This document shows positions 55,683 through 64,000 of a DNA stretch of 64,000 nt, in pieces (the first letter of the stretch is position 1; each line of letters opens with the position of its first letter). Below the pieces are notes generated by a model. The model did not search any database, had not been told where the DNA came from, and worked only from the letters and a program-made list of their open reading frames with translations. Position numbers and translations under genes: made by a program. Origin of the DNA: Halorubellus salinus (GTDB lineage Archaea; Halobacteriota; Halobacteria; Halobacteriales; Natrialbaceae); contig NZ_JAJCVI010000007.1 of the NCBI RefSeq assembly GCF_020567525.1, positions 1 through 64,000 of the forward strand. Direction: 5' to 3'.

Positions 55683-57710
55683 ATGCCTGTGGGGTGTGAC
55701 TATTTCGATTCGACCGACTGGGAACAACGACTCCAAGCGCACGTCGGCCGAATCTGGGACCTCGAAACCGCACTCCGAACACGCGAAGACACCACGCCGA
55801 CTGCGCACATCGAATCACTCGCGGACACCCACGGAATGCACCCAGAAGAGGTCGCCCGTCTATCACTCGAAGCGGCCAAGGACCGCGGCCTCCTCGCTGA
55901 CGTGCCAGTAGCCCTCGAGTCAGCGGCGTCCCGATGGCACGCTCATCAAAACCGCCTCCCAGACGACTGCCCCCACGAGTCCGTGACCGGCGACAGCTAC
56001 TGCCAGTACCACATCCACCCCAGCATGTACGCCTCGGTGGGAATCTCACGCGACAGCGTCCAGGCCGACCTCCGCAGCCACCTCACAACCGAGACCGACC
56101 AGCGCGCCTGTTTCGTCGGTGCAACGTTTACCGAGCTCAACCTCCACGAACTCCGGGTGTCGAGTACCGCGACCACTCGGGTCGATTTCCGATTGAGTAC
56201 AGTCATCGAGCAGGTGGACTGTGCAGCCGCAACCATCCAGCCGCCACTCACGTTCGAAGGCGCAATCCTCAATCAAGACTCGGGCGAGCACGAGACAGCC
56301 GCAACTGGCACGGCAGCGAACCGCTATCTGAGTGTCGACGCGACCGTCGATTTCGGCGGCGCTCACTTCGCCGGGACGACCGATTTCAAACACACCATCT
56401 TCGCCGGCCCGAGTTCGTTCAACGGCGCGACGTTCGACGACATCGCGATGTTCAATTACGCCAAGATGCACGCCCCATTCGAATTCTGGGCGACAGCGTC
56501 CGGCAAGGCGGACTTCAGCAAGACCCGCTTCCATGACACGGCACAGCTCCGTGGCGACTACCACACCGCAGGTATCTTCAACTACGCAACGTTCGAGGGG
56601 CCAGTCGTCTTCTGGAACAGCACGTTCACCGGCAAAGCGGAATTCCTCGCGACCACATTCCACGACCGACTCGATGCCAGTCACACAACCTTCGCTGGAT
56701 TCACGCGGTTCTGCGAGACAGCCTTCCATGGGGCGGTGAGTCTCCACGCGGCGCGCTTCACCGACCGCGTCCACTTCCGCCGACTCGACGCCGCGTCAAC
56801 CAGCATCGACCTGACCGACGCCCACCTGGCGGCGGGCATCATCGAATGGGACGCCCCGACGGCGTACTTCGACGTCAGCGACGCCACAATCGGCAGGGTG
56901 ACACTCACAGCGACAGAGGACGGCGCGCTCCCGGGGTCGCCGTTCGACCATCTCGATATCTCCCGCACCACGTTTGACGGATTCGATTTCGGTCGGCACG
57001 CCGGCCAGCTCAAACCCCGCTGGCGACTGGACACGCTCGCCCCGAATTGGCCAACTAGCCGGGACTCCGGGTCCAGGGACCAGCTCCAGCGGTACGAGGC
57101 CCTGGAAGACACGTATCTGCGAGCGAAGAGTGGCGCCAACCAAGCAGGCCACAACAAGGCTGCCTCCGAGTTCTTCCGGCACGAGATGCGGTATCGGCGG
57201 AAACAACACGCCACACACGTCCGGCATCGGCTCGCAGCTCTCACCAGCACCGATGCGTCGCTGGGGCGAACCGCGTGGCGATCGGGGACCGCAATCTGGC
57301 GGACGCCCTTCGATATCGGTCGTCGGCTGACACCGTGGGGTGCCCCACAGCCAGCTGCAGCAGCGACGACGCCGGCGTGGTTAGCGGCGTATCGATGGGG
57401 TGCCAATACCGTCTTGGATGCCGTCTCCGGCTACGGTGAGCGCCCGCAACGACCAATCGTCAGCTCCGTACTACTCATCTGTGCGTTCGCCGTACTATAC
57501 GCCGCCCTCGGGGTCGCAACCCCGGCATCGGAGGGGTCAGCTATCGGGTATCTGCTGTTAAGTCTCCAGTCGTTCATCACGTTCATCCTCGGGTCCAGTC
57601 CGGTCGAGACGGGTGTCCTCGCGCAGTTCCTGAGCGCCGTCGAAGGCTTCGCGGGCGCCTTCCTGATAGCAATCTTCGTGTTCACGCTAACGCGCTCCAT
57701 CCACAGGTAG
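55683..57710 (+). CDS. Pentapeptide-like repeat protein with C-terminal two-TM channel-like domain
   Basis: A 675-residue protein. An N-terminal domain with Cys and His residues (D-C-P-H-E-S, Y-C-Q-Y-H), then degenerate pentapeptide repeats (about 140-470: F-N-G-A-T-F, F-S-K-T-R-F, A-E-F-L-A-T-T-F), a charged helical linker, and two membrane helices (about 597-617 and 650-670) around a pore-like loop. In the loop the place of a G-Y-G filter is taken by F-I-L-G-S-S-P, so potassium selectivity is doubtful. The layout equals that of the protein at 3,226-5,181 in the DISARM operon. Likely a stress or defence membrane effector, by analogy only. Confidence 0.74.
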   Translation: MPVGCDYFDSTDWEQRLQAHVGRIWDLETALRTREDTTPTAHIESLADTHGMHPEEVARLSLEAAKDRGLLADVPVALESAASRWHAHQNRLPDDCPHESVTGDSYCQYHIHPSMYASVGISRDSVQADLRSHLTTETDQRACFVGATFTELNLHELRVSSTATTRVDFRLSTVIEQVDCAAATIQPPLTFEGAILNQDSGEHETAATGTAANRYLSVDATVDFGGAHFAGTTDFKHTIFAGPSSFNGATFDDIAMFNYAKMHAPFEFWATASGKADFSKTRFHDTAQLRGDYHTAGIFNYATFEGPVVFWNSTFTGKAEFLATTFHDRLDASHTTFAGFTRFCETAFHGAVSLHAARFTDRVHFRRLDAASTSIDLTDAHLAAGIIEWDAPTAYFDVSDATIGRVTLTATEDGALPGSPFDHLDISRTTFDGFDFGRHAGQLKPRWRLDTLAPNWPTSRDSGSRDQLQRYEALEDTYLRAKSGANQAGHNKAASEFFRHEMRYRRKQHATHVRHRLAALTSTDASLGRTAWRSGTAIWRTPFDIGRRLTPWGAPQPAAAATTPAWLAAYRWGANTVLDAVSGYGERPQRPIVSSVLLICAFAVLYAALGVATPASEGSAIGYLLLSLQSFITFILGSSPVETGVLAQFLSAVEGFAGAFLIAIFVFTLTRSIHR

Positions 57711-58096
57711 CCTGTTCTCAAGGCTCGAAGCCGTGTCGGGCGTATAGGTGTGGCCAATGTGTTTATATTAGCTTGTAGCCTGTTTCTCCAGCAGCTTGAA
57801 GCCGAGATCTCCTATTCAGCTGAGGAACAGAAGTAAAAGAACTCTGACACCGAAGCGGCTACTTCTTCCGAGCGTATAGATGGGGTAGTATCTAGGGCCG
57901 ATTAGGAAGGGGAGAGAATCACCCCTTTACCGGGCTCACGATATCTTGTATCGCCGATTCGATGTCGGCGATACACGGTCGGAAAGGCTGATGCAGTATT
58001 ATCGTGCTTGATGGACGCCGTCGTCAAATGGTCCTTGTTCTTTGCCGGCCTCGGTACAGCTCTCTTTGAGCCCCCGGTCTGCTAGCTCGGATTGGG
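57711..58096. other. Non-coding stretch
   Basis: No convincing gene in 386 bases. It is moderately A+T-rich, with a TATA-like GTTTATATTA near 57,760 on the + strand. Confidence 0.4.
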
Positions 58097-58486
58097 ATGG
58101 ATGCCAGTTGGTATCGGGCCCCTGGTTGGTTCGCTGAGATTGACGACGAAGTCGAGGAGCTCATCAGATTGGTGCATACCAATCTCTTGGTGCTCCAAGC
58201 CATCTGTATCTGAAAGTGCTTGGAGCGCATCTCTTGCGTGGTCCTATCGACCGACGAGCAGTCACTTGCCGGGGAGTACCTCCGCGGCCTCGCACCTGGC
58301 ATTGACCCAGACACCACCACCTCTAAATCCGATACTCCCTGAGAGAACAACTACGCATACTTCCGGCATAACGTCACTGAGCAGCTTTGCGGCCTAGTGT
58401 TTTCCAACGCTGCGTCCAGAGTCGGACCTCGCAATCGAACCCACCACTACCAGTACGAAACCCATCACTCCAGCTCACCCTTTTAG
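58097..58486 (+). pseudogene. Decayed gene of unknown family
   Basis: Starts well with ATG at 58,097 (M-D-A-S-W-Y-R-A-P-G-W-F-A-E-I-D-D-E-V-E-E-L) for 38 codons, then a stop. Protein-like sequence continues in another frame (V-V-L-S-T-D-E-Q-S-L-A-G-E-Y-L-R-G-L-A-P), meets a TGA near 58,339, and resumes E-N-N-Y-A-Y-F-R-H-N-V-T-E-Q-L. At least one frameshift and one nonsense change. The original function is not recognised. Confidence 0.55.
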
Positions 58487-58510
58487 AAATCGAGCTGGAT
58501 ACAGGACAGG

Positions 58511-58920
58511 GGCACTGTCTAGTTTAGCACCTCCGCAGCTGGCGTGCGTCCATCGAGCGCCTGATGTGGTCGTTGGTAATTGTAGTAGTGCATAAACACC
58601 GTAAGCCACCGGCAGACGCTCGGTCGACTGCCCACCCATGATTGGTGGAAGCGGTCGATCCGCATCGCAAGCGTCTGAAACCACTTCTCGATCTGGTTTC
58701 GGTCGACGTGTCGAGCCGACCGCTCGATCCGATTCGAGCTAGGGCAGTCAGATAGCCGTAGCTATCGACCAGAAACCCAGCCGCTGAGAGGTCGTGTTTC
58801 TCGTCTAGGTCACGGAGGAACGCAGCCGCTGAATCGGTGCCACGCCGAGCAAACACGTCGACGCCGAGGATCAACTTCGTGTCGAGGTCTATTGCAGCAG
58901 AGGGAGCAGAGGGCATCGAG
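58511..58920 (-). pseudogene. IS6-family transposase remnant
   Basis: On the - strand the protein reads A-I-D-L-D-T-K-L-I-L-G-V-D-V-F-A-R-R-G-T-D, then L-V-D-S-Y-G-Y-L-T-A-L, then after a 1-base frameshift near 58,706 V-D-R-N-Q-I-E-K-W-F-Q-T-L and R-P-H-Q-A-L-D-G-R-T-P to the stop at 58,519. This is the catalytic part of a haloarchaeal IS6-type DDE enzyme. The terminal repeat GGCACTGTCTAGTTTA at 58,511-58,526 marks one end. The N-terminal part and the other end are not recognisable. Confidence 0.74.
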
Positions 58921-59236
58921 ATTCGACGTGAGTGTTGGCGTTCTGGGTGGCGCGAGGAGCGCCAGCTTTGAACCGAGTCGACCGAGACGACTCCAGTCGA
59001 TGAAACCGTGGTTGAGCGGGCGGCGGTAGCTGACGAAATCACTGATGGGTTCGTAGCAAGCGGTTGGTTGGGGACACTCGAAGAGGTACTCGCGGGAGTC
59101 TGGCGTCGGTGGGGCCTGGAGTCTACGACAGACGGGATGAGCAGGAATTTTTCTGAAGTGTCTGTGGGTGGGCCCCTTGAGAAACGGACTCGACCCATAC
59201 ACTGATTATGTGGGCGATAATATTATTGAGGACATA
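58921..59236. other. Gene-free stretch before the AAA ATPase gene
   Basis: This probably includes the decayed N-terminal part of the IS6 transposase. The A+T-rich end contains GATTATG at 59,204-59,210, about 29 bases before the ATG at 59,237, a likely leaderless promoter. Confidence 0.4.
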
Positions 59237-60625
59237 ATGATTGACCGGGATGCAGAGACGGACTGGCTCCGTTCACACCTCACCGATGACGGGGAAGAAC
59301 TGATCGTCCTCTACGGCCGTCGCCGCGTCGGCAAGACGACACTCGTCACGAGCGTCTTCGACGCCCTCGATAGCCCGACAGTCTACTACCTCTGCGACGA
59401 ACGTGGCACCACCCAGAACGCACGCCAGTTCGCCGAACAAACCGCCGAACAGCTGGACGACATCCCCCCTGATGTCGACGGCTTCGTCGATGCCTTCGAG
59501 TACCTCAAGCGTCGCCTCGACGAGCCCGCCGTCGTCGCCCTTGACGAGTTCTCCTATCTCGTTGACGAAGACGAAACCATTCCCTCAATCTTCCAGACGG
59601 TAGTCGACGACACCCTCAACGGCACGGGCATCTCACTCGTCCTCCTCGGCTCCTCTATCTCGATGATGGAAGAAGGCGTCCTCAGCTACGAAAGCCCTCT
59701 CTATGGCCGTCGAACCGGCCAGTGGCGGATGGAACCGATGACGTTCGGCGACGCCGCCGGCTTCTTCCCCGACTACACCCCCATCCAACTGATCAACGCC
59801 TACAGCATCCTCGGTGGCGTGCCAGCCTACCTGGAACAATTCGATCCAGACCGCAGTCTGTTCGACAACGTCGACCACTTCATCCTCTCGAAAGGAGCGT
59901 TTCTCTATGAGGAACCCGAGTTCCTGCTACGGCAGGAACTCCGGGAACCAGCGACGTACATGGCGATTCTAGAGGCCATCGCTACTGGGGCAACCCGGGT
60001 GAGCGAGATCGCAAACGCGATCGACCGAGACGCGAGTTCGCTCTCCAGGTACCTCCAGAACCTCACGCGCATCGGGCTCGTCGAACGGGAAACACCCGTC
60101 ACCGACCCCGACGGCCGTGGCGTCTACCGGATCACCGACCAGTTCCTCCGCTTCTGGTTTCGCTATGTCCTCCCGAACCGTGCAACGCTCGAACAGGGTC
60201 ACACCGAGCCCGTTCGAGACACCATCGAAGCCACGCTCTCCGAACACGCGAGCTGGACGTTCGAAGCAGTATGCCGACAGGCGGTCCGAACGGCCGCGTT
60301 CCCCGTGTCCTGTTCGCGTGTCGGCCGCTGGTGGTACGGCGGCGACGAGATCGACGTCGCAGCCATCGACGAACAGACCGACACCCTCCTGCTCGGCGAG
60401 TGCAAGTGGACCAGCGAGGAAGTTGGGCGCGGACTGCTCACTGATCTTGAAGCGCTGGAGAGTGAGGTCCGCTGGCAGGGAAGTGACCGATCGGTCGTCT
60501 ACGCGCTCTTCGCGAAGACAGGATTCACGGAAACATTGCAAGAGATCGCTGGTGATCGTGACGACCTGTTGTTGTTCACACCGACGGATCTCTTAGATCT
60601 GTTCGAGGAGCCTCAATCGGACTGA
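59237..60625 (+). CDS. Archaeal AAA ATPase with DUF234-like nuclease end
   Basis: A 462-residue protein. Walker A is G27-R-R-R-V-G-K33-T34, Walker B is V-V-A-L-D103-E-F. A winged-helix part follows (R-V-S-E-I-A-N-A-I-D-R-D-A-S-S-L-S-R-Y-L), and the C-terminus has D-E-I-D-V-A-A-I and G-E-C-K-W, a PD-(D/E)XK-type pattern as in DUF234. Such ATPases are numerous in archaea, often on mobile DNA, and their role is not settled. ATG at 59,237 is chosen because M-I-D-R-D-A-E is the usual N-terminus. Confidence 0.83.
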   Translation: MIDRDAETDWLRSHLTDDGEELIVLYGRRRVGKTTLVTSVFDALDSPTVYYLCDERGTTQNARQFAEQTAEQLDDIPPDVDGFVDAFEYLKRRLDEPAVVALDEFSYLVDEDETIPSIFQTVVDDTLNGTGISLVLLGSSISMMEEGVLSYESPLYGRRTGQWRMEPMTFGDAAGFFPDYTPIQLINAYSILGGVPAYLEQFDPDRSLFDNVDHFILSKGAFLYEEPEFLLRQELREPATYMAILEAIATGATRVSEIANAIDRDASSLSRYLQNLTRIGLVERETPVTDPDGRGVYRITDQFLRFWFRYVLPNRATLEQGHTEPVRDTIEATLSEHASWTFEAVCRQAVRTAAFPVSCSRVGRWWYGGDEIDVAAIDEQTDTLLLGECKWTSEEVGRGLLTDLEALESEVRWQGSDRSVVYALFAKTGFTETLQEIAGDRDDLLLFTPTDLLDLFEEPQSD

Positions 60626-60716
60626 CATAGGTTGGGGTGCTCGGATCGGGCTTCTGAGTCATCATCGGTGGAAGTCATCGAAGTCCTGACCGGTTGGCTC
60701 CTAATTGGTGCCGTGA

Positions 60717-60880
60717 GGCTCTGTTAAAATCCTCGGAGAGGTACAGGTACGCCCGGTAGTCTGCCCGAATGTAGGCCCTCCCAAAGTCGCGGTTACTCTG
60801 GTTCGTTGAGCAGGCGTCTCACTTAGCTCGGCGAGCTGTTGCCCACTACTCCTCGAAGTCCTCGAAACGGCGGTACACAC
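60717..60880 (+). mobile_element. Left-end remnant of the IS5-family element
   Basis: Starts with GGCTCTGTTAAAATCCT, one base different from the inverted repeat at 40,656, and stays alignable to that element for about 164 bases, through the transposase start. The transposase ATG is followed by TAG, so the copy was dead even before truncation at about 60,880. Confidence 0.82.
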
Positions 60881-61139
60881 ACCGATTCTGGGAGCATTCC
60901 CCGTCCCCTTCGTCAACGACGCTCGCGGCCGAGAGATGCGTTCACGGCGGCTGTTGACCTCGCGGCCGTTGCCGACGGGCTTGACGCACGCTTCGAGCAC
61001 CGCATCCGCGACCCAAGGAGATGGTGTCGAGCCCGGCAGATGAGAGATCAAACTGGACGGCTGGCTCACACCCAGATGATCTCAAGGATGGGTCACTGTT
61101 GTGCTTGGGTTGGTCGCTCGGTGGATGGCATCGGTGGGT
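60881..61139. other. Gene-free stretch
   Basis: No convincing gene. A short protein-like run (D-A-F-T-A-A-V-D-L-A-A-V-A-D-G-L-D-A-R-F) on the + strand may be a remnant. Confidence 0.35.
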
Positions 61140-61369
61140 GCGTTACGGTGTCGTAACGCCGCCAGGACGCAGGGTGTAACGCCCTGTGACTGCGGTAGCT
61201 TTTTGTTGTATCTAGTTCTAGACGTTTCATAGGAACCGCCGTTGCAAGCTTTTCACGGCTAGCCATGCGGCCGTTTGCTCACCCGGTGCTCACCCGGTAT
61301 CAGGGGAGCAACCGGGCGAGCACGTGGCGTTACACCCCACCGCTCACCCGCGTTACGACACCGTAACGC
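61140..61369. repeat. Symmetric 230-bp inverted-repeat structure
   Basis: The left arm has GCGTTACGGTGTCGTAACGC (61,140-61,159) and GGGTGTAACGCC (61,172-61,183). The right arm has GGCGTTACACCC (61,326-61,337) and GCGTTACGACACCGTAACGC (61,350-61,369), the exact reverse complements. Both pairs share the same centre (61,254.5), and the 12-base spacers differ in sequence but match in length. Each 20-mer is itself a palindrome (8-bp arms, 4-base loop). The core is A+T-richer and contains two copies of GCTCACCCGGT on the right side. It could be a replication or partition site, a recombination site, or a MITE. Confidence 0.7.
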
Positions 61370-61484
61370 AGCCTCTCCGAAGACATATCCACATCTCCAA
61401 CCCGAGCGTCTAACTGCCAACACGAGTACCGCTTCGGAGACCTGAACGGCCTCAGCGGCCAGTAGCTCACAATCGTCGGGCCTC

Positions 61485-61939
61485 CTAGTTGGCCAACGCG
61501 TCTTTGGCGATGGTTGCGGCAGTTTCCGATTTGGCCGCGCCGTCAGCGACGGCCTCGACGAACCCCTTTGCCTGGTCGGCGTGGAGATTCGCAATTAGAA
61601 AATCAAGTGCGAGCAGTTGCTCCCTTTTTCGACTGAGTGGGGACGATTGGTGAGACTGCGTCGATGGCGCGTTCGTTGGGATGGTGTGCGAGCACCTCAA
61701 CCACGCCGGGGGGTTCAAAGAACCCGTCGCGGGTGAGACCGCCGCACAGACGCGCTCCGCGTCCGCATCGCTCTCGAACAGTTCCATGATGACGTCCTCG
61801 AACAATCTGTGACGCTCCCCGTACTGGGGTATTTCGTAGTAGGGGAGTTGCTCGAAGTCCTGATCTTCGAATAGGTACGCACGGAACGCGTTACTGTCCC
61901 GGGACGGGTCATCACCGGGGTGCGGGTTTGAGGGTTCAT
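61485..61939 (-). pseudogene. Frameshifted gene of unknown function
   Basis: Begins at ATG 61,939, overlapping the previous stop by 4 bases. A coherent acidic protein can be followed only by changing frame: D-P-S-R-D-S-N-A-F-R-A-Y-L-F-E-D-Q, then G-L-T-R-D-G-F-F-E-P-P-G-V-V-E-V-L, then Q-L-L-A-L-D-F-L-I-A-N-L to the stop at 61,485. At least three single-base indels, one at AAAAAGGG. Either decay or sequence errors. Confidence 0.55.
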
Positions 61940-62106
61940 ACTACGAGAGTTCTGGTATCTGGAGGGGGTGGGTCAATGCTCGCACTATCGACCCAGGGTG
62001 TGAGCGGCTGGGGGAACAGTGTCGTCTCTAGGTCGACCGTAGCGGGTCCGTTGCCGCCCAATTCGCCTTTGACGTTGTCGAACGACTCGTGGAGCGTATT
62101 GGACAT
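61936..62106 (-). CDS. Small acidic protein
   Basis: A 56-residue protein: M-S-N-T-L-H-E-S-F-D-N-V-K-G-E-L and an end rich in proline (I-D-P-P-P-P-D-T-R-T). The ATGA overlap with the following gene shows a two-gene operon. Unknown function. It may belong with the inverted-repeat site as part of a plasmid maintenance unit, which is a guess. Confidence 0.5.
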   Translation of the reverse strand: MSNTLHESFDNVKGELGGNGPATVDLETTLFPQPLTPWVDSASIDPPPPDTRTLVV

Positions 62107-62136
62107 CGGTCACGTCTTCGGCTATAGGATACCCCC

Positions 62137-63372
62137 TTAGGGGCGACCTGTTGGCAGAACTGCTGGATTCCCAGAGCGGTGAATATACTCGATTGCAATC
62201 CCGGTCATCAACGAATCTGACTCAATTGCGTACGAACTTGCCCGCTCAAGGTACTCTTCGGTGATTGAAACAATTGCGTCATAAGCATCCCGCTCAGAGT
62301 CATGAAGCATGTATTCTGCCGTAACAGGAGTGAGCTGCCCCTGGTTCGTGTCCTGAGGATAGTCGTCGATATCGTCCAGCCAGATTTGTGCGCCGATAAT
62401 AGCGAGCACAACCGCCCGTTTGAACGAATCATCAATCGAAATTCCGCTGGCGCGGTACATCTCAATCATCCCATCGTAAATCACACCCACACGTTCATAC
62501 TGTGTTTTACAGTAGGGGAGAGATTGCTCTGCTTCGGTCAACATCTCGGGTGGGTCATCGAATGATGCGTGCTTGTACTCTGCTTCGATCGCTTCGATTG
62601 CTTCTTCCTCACCCTCTCTTGCCCCTGTGAACAGATCCCGAAAGTGGGCGTCCTGATTCTGATGTCGTTCAGATGCGTCTACGGCCCAGTCATACTGTTC
62701 TTGCACTTGTGGAGAAAACTCCTCAAACAGGTCTGTAACGCGTTCGTGCAATGTGTGTTGGGCGATTCCGGCAACCGCCTCTCGTTGCTGCGGATTGAGG
62801 TCACGATTCAGAACGAAATCCTCAAACTCGTCATCGTTGATTGCGTCCTGCATGTCACCATCGAGAAGCGCTTCAGTGCATAACCGAGAAATTGCCTTCG
62901 TATCACGAACCAGCTGCAGTTCATCCTCAGAAGCCGCACGAAAGCGTTCCTCCCGCCGTCGCTCATGTTTTTTGTCATACGGGATCCGGAAATACTCCAT
63001 AATTGGTGTCCGGACATCCCCAGTGACTGGATTGAAGCTATCCGGTGAGTTCTGGATCGCACGTCGATACAGATACCCAATTGTTAGTTCAACCGGCAGC
63101 GTCAGCTTGGTATCATACGTAAACGATACCTCTTCGAAACCCATCTCCTTCTCGATCTCTCGCTCAATAGCCCTATAGCAGTCTTCCAGAAACCCTTCCA
63201 GCGTATCTTCAGCCAGATTCCGTATACGAATCGCGTCTCTATCAAACGTACCACTCCGAGCATAAAACTTCAGAACTGCCTGGAACGCCACTGGAAACAG
63301 ATCCACATCTGCCAGTCGTCTCGATACAGCACGAACAGGACCACCAGACTCAGATTCTGCCTCTCGACTCAT
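62137..63372 (-). CDS. Haloarchaeal hypothetical protein, all-helical
   Basis: A 411-residue acidic soluble protein, mostly helical (Y-R-A-I-E-R-E-I-E-K-E-M, V-T-D-L-F-E-E-F-S-P-Q-V). No catalytic motif. TATA-like CAACTATACAAC on the - strand at 63,396-63,407 lies about 30 bases before the ATG. Codon use is A+T-richer than average. I do not recognise a family. Confidence 0.66.
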   Translation of the reverse strand: MSREAESESGGPVRAVSRRLADVDLFPVAFQAVLKFYARSGTFDRDAIRIRNLAEDTLEGFLEDCYRAIEREIEKEMGFEEVSFTYDTKLTLPVELTIGYLYRRAIQNSPDSFNPVTGDVRTPIMEYFRIPYDKKHERRREERFRAASEDELQLVRDTKAISRLCTEALLDGDMQDAINDDEFEDFVLNRDLNPQQREAVAGIAQHTLHERVTDLFEEFSPQVQEQYDWAVDASERHQNQDAHFRDLFTGAREGEEEAIEAIEAEYKHASFDDPPEMLTEAEQSLPYCKTQYERVGVIYDGMIEMYRASGISIDDSFKRAVVLAIIGAQIWLDDIDDYPQDTNQGQLTPVTAEYMLHDSERDAYDAIVSITEEYLERASSYAIESDSLMTGIAIEYIHRSGNPAVLPTGRP

Positions 63373-63526
63373 TTCTTCAGGCTACCCTATCCACAGTTGT
63401 ATAGTTATTGACTCTGACCCAGCACCCATACCAGGGCTTTCAGCCTTCTGCCCCGAGCTTTACCTTCGGTACGACCTTGAGAATCTTTGCCCCCCCGGAA
63501 TTGGTTCACCCCATCGCGCCTCTTGC

Positions 63527-64000
63527 TCACAGGAGGTCAATATAGTGGCTACGCAATCTCTGGATGGTCGAAGAAACAGAGAACTGGTTACGGAACTCCA
63601 GACACCCATCACGTAACGTATCGTGATCCTCTAAAGCGTCCTCCAGGGCATTTGTCATGGCGGGAATGGAGCGTGCTTCGTAGCGGTATCCAGTCACACC
63701 GTCCTGAATCGTGGACTGCAGTGCCCCCGCATCGGCTCCGACGACAGGTGTGCCACAAGCGATAGCTTCCATGCCGACGATTCCCTCTGTTTCTACTGGG
63801 CTTGGGAATCCAAAGATATCCAGCGCGGAATAAAACTCTGGTAGCTCATCTCTCTCTAGAAGCCCTAAGAACCGAACGTCAACATCCGCCTGGTCACCAA
63901 CTCGTGAAAGTTCTTCGCGCGCAGGTCCGTCGCCACCAAACACGACTGTGACAGACTCCTCAAGACGTTCTGCGGCTTTGATCAGGTCTTCTAGTCGTTT
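63527..64000 (-). CDS. Glycosyltransferase family 4 type, C-terminal part
   Basis: At least 158 residues, open at the window edge (K-R-L-E-D-L-I-K-A-A-E-R-L). It shows the GT-B nucleotide-sugar site: V-V-F-G-G-D-G-P, F-L-G-L-L-E-R-D-E-L-P-E-F-Y, and the E-x7-E type segment V-E-T-E-G-I-V-G-M-E-A-I-A-C-G-T-P-V-V. It transfers a sugar from a nucleotide donor in glycan or exopolysaccharide synthesis. Acceptor unknown. Confidence 0.85.
   Translation of the reverse strand, partial: KRLEDLIKAAERLEESVTVVFGGDGPAREELSRVGDQADVDVRFLGLLERDELPEFYSALDIFGFPSPVETEGIVGMEAIACGTPVVGADAGALQSTIQDGVTGYRYEARSIPAMTNALEDALEDHDTLRDGCLEFRNQFSVSSTIQRLRSHYIDLL

Noticed and set aside
60839-61156. 105-codon + strand frame
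   Set aside because: It begins inside the IS5 remnant and enters the inverted repeats; composition is not protein-like over most of its length.
1-64000. CRISPR arrays
   Set aside because: No regularly spaced short direct repeats were seen; the only long direct repeats are the coding repeats at 49.7-53.3 kb.

Overview
The window reads as haloarchaeal (class Halobacteria) DNA. Its proteins are acidic and rich in Asp/Glu, there are several Tat (RR) signal peptides and lipoboxes, starts are leaderless with TATA boxes about 25-29 bases upstream, and GC is high but interrupted by A+T-richer tracts. The many defence genes, toxin-antitoxin modules, IS copies and decayed genes point to an accessory replicon or genomic island. 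No rRNA, tRNA or CRISPR array was seen.

Bases 1-17,600 are a dense defence island. On the + strand lies a class 2 DISARM-like operon: end of drmA, drmB, drmC, a pentapeptide-repeat protein with a potassium-channel-like pore, and a C5 cytosine methyltransferase. Converging on it from the - strand are a MutH/Sau3AI-type endonuclease, then DptF-, DptG- and DptH-like genes (the restriction half of the Dnd phosphorothioation system), then a second C5 methyltransferase with a long C-terminal extension. No dnd modification gene is in view, so the Dpt-like trio may be paired with base methylation. This is the strongest candidate here for an undescribed arrangement.

Bases 17,800-36,600 hold one same-strand block of about 19 genes, nearly all membrane or secreted proteins of unknown function and often overlapping or adjacent. 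It includes a kelch-propeller membrane protein whose gene is split by a +1 frameshift at CCC-TAA, a subtilisin-like protease, a Tat-exported protein and several small membrane proteins. It looks like a virus-, plasmid- or vesicle-type envelope module, but no ATPase, replicase or integrase is present to prove this.

Bases 36,600-47,100 are a patchwork: small lipoproteins, two PIN-toxin modules with different antitoxin types (one with a perfect inverted-repeat operator), an IS5-family element of 1,616 bp with a passenger membrane gene and broken genes on both sides, and a PD-(D/E)XK nuclease.

Bases 47,000-57,700 carry a 2,162-residue exported protein with six tandem repeats of about 200 residues and a C-terminal PD-(D/E)XK nuclease motif (a candidate archaeal polymorphic toxin), a divergent multi-pass membrane protein, a cold-shock-domain protein and a second pentapeptide/two-TM channel-like protein.

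Bases 57,700-64,000 contain decayed genes, an IS6-family transposase remnant, an AAA ATPase with a DUF234-like nuclease end, a remnant of the IS5 element, a symmetric 230-bp inverted-repeat structure next to small frameshifted genes, a hypothetical protein and the end of a glycosyltransferase gene that runs out of the window.
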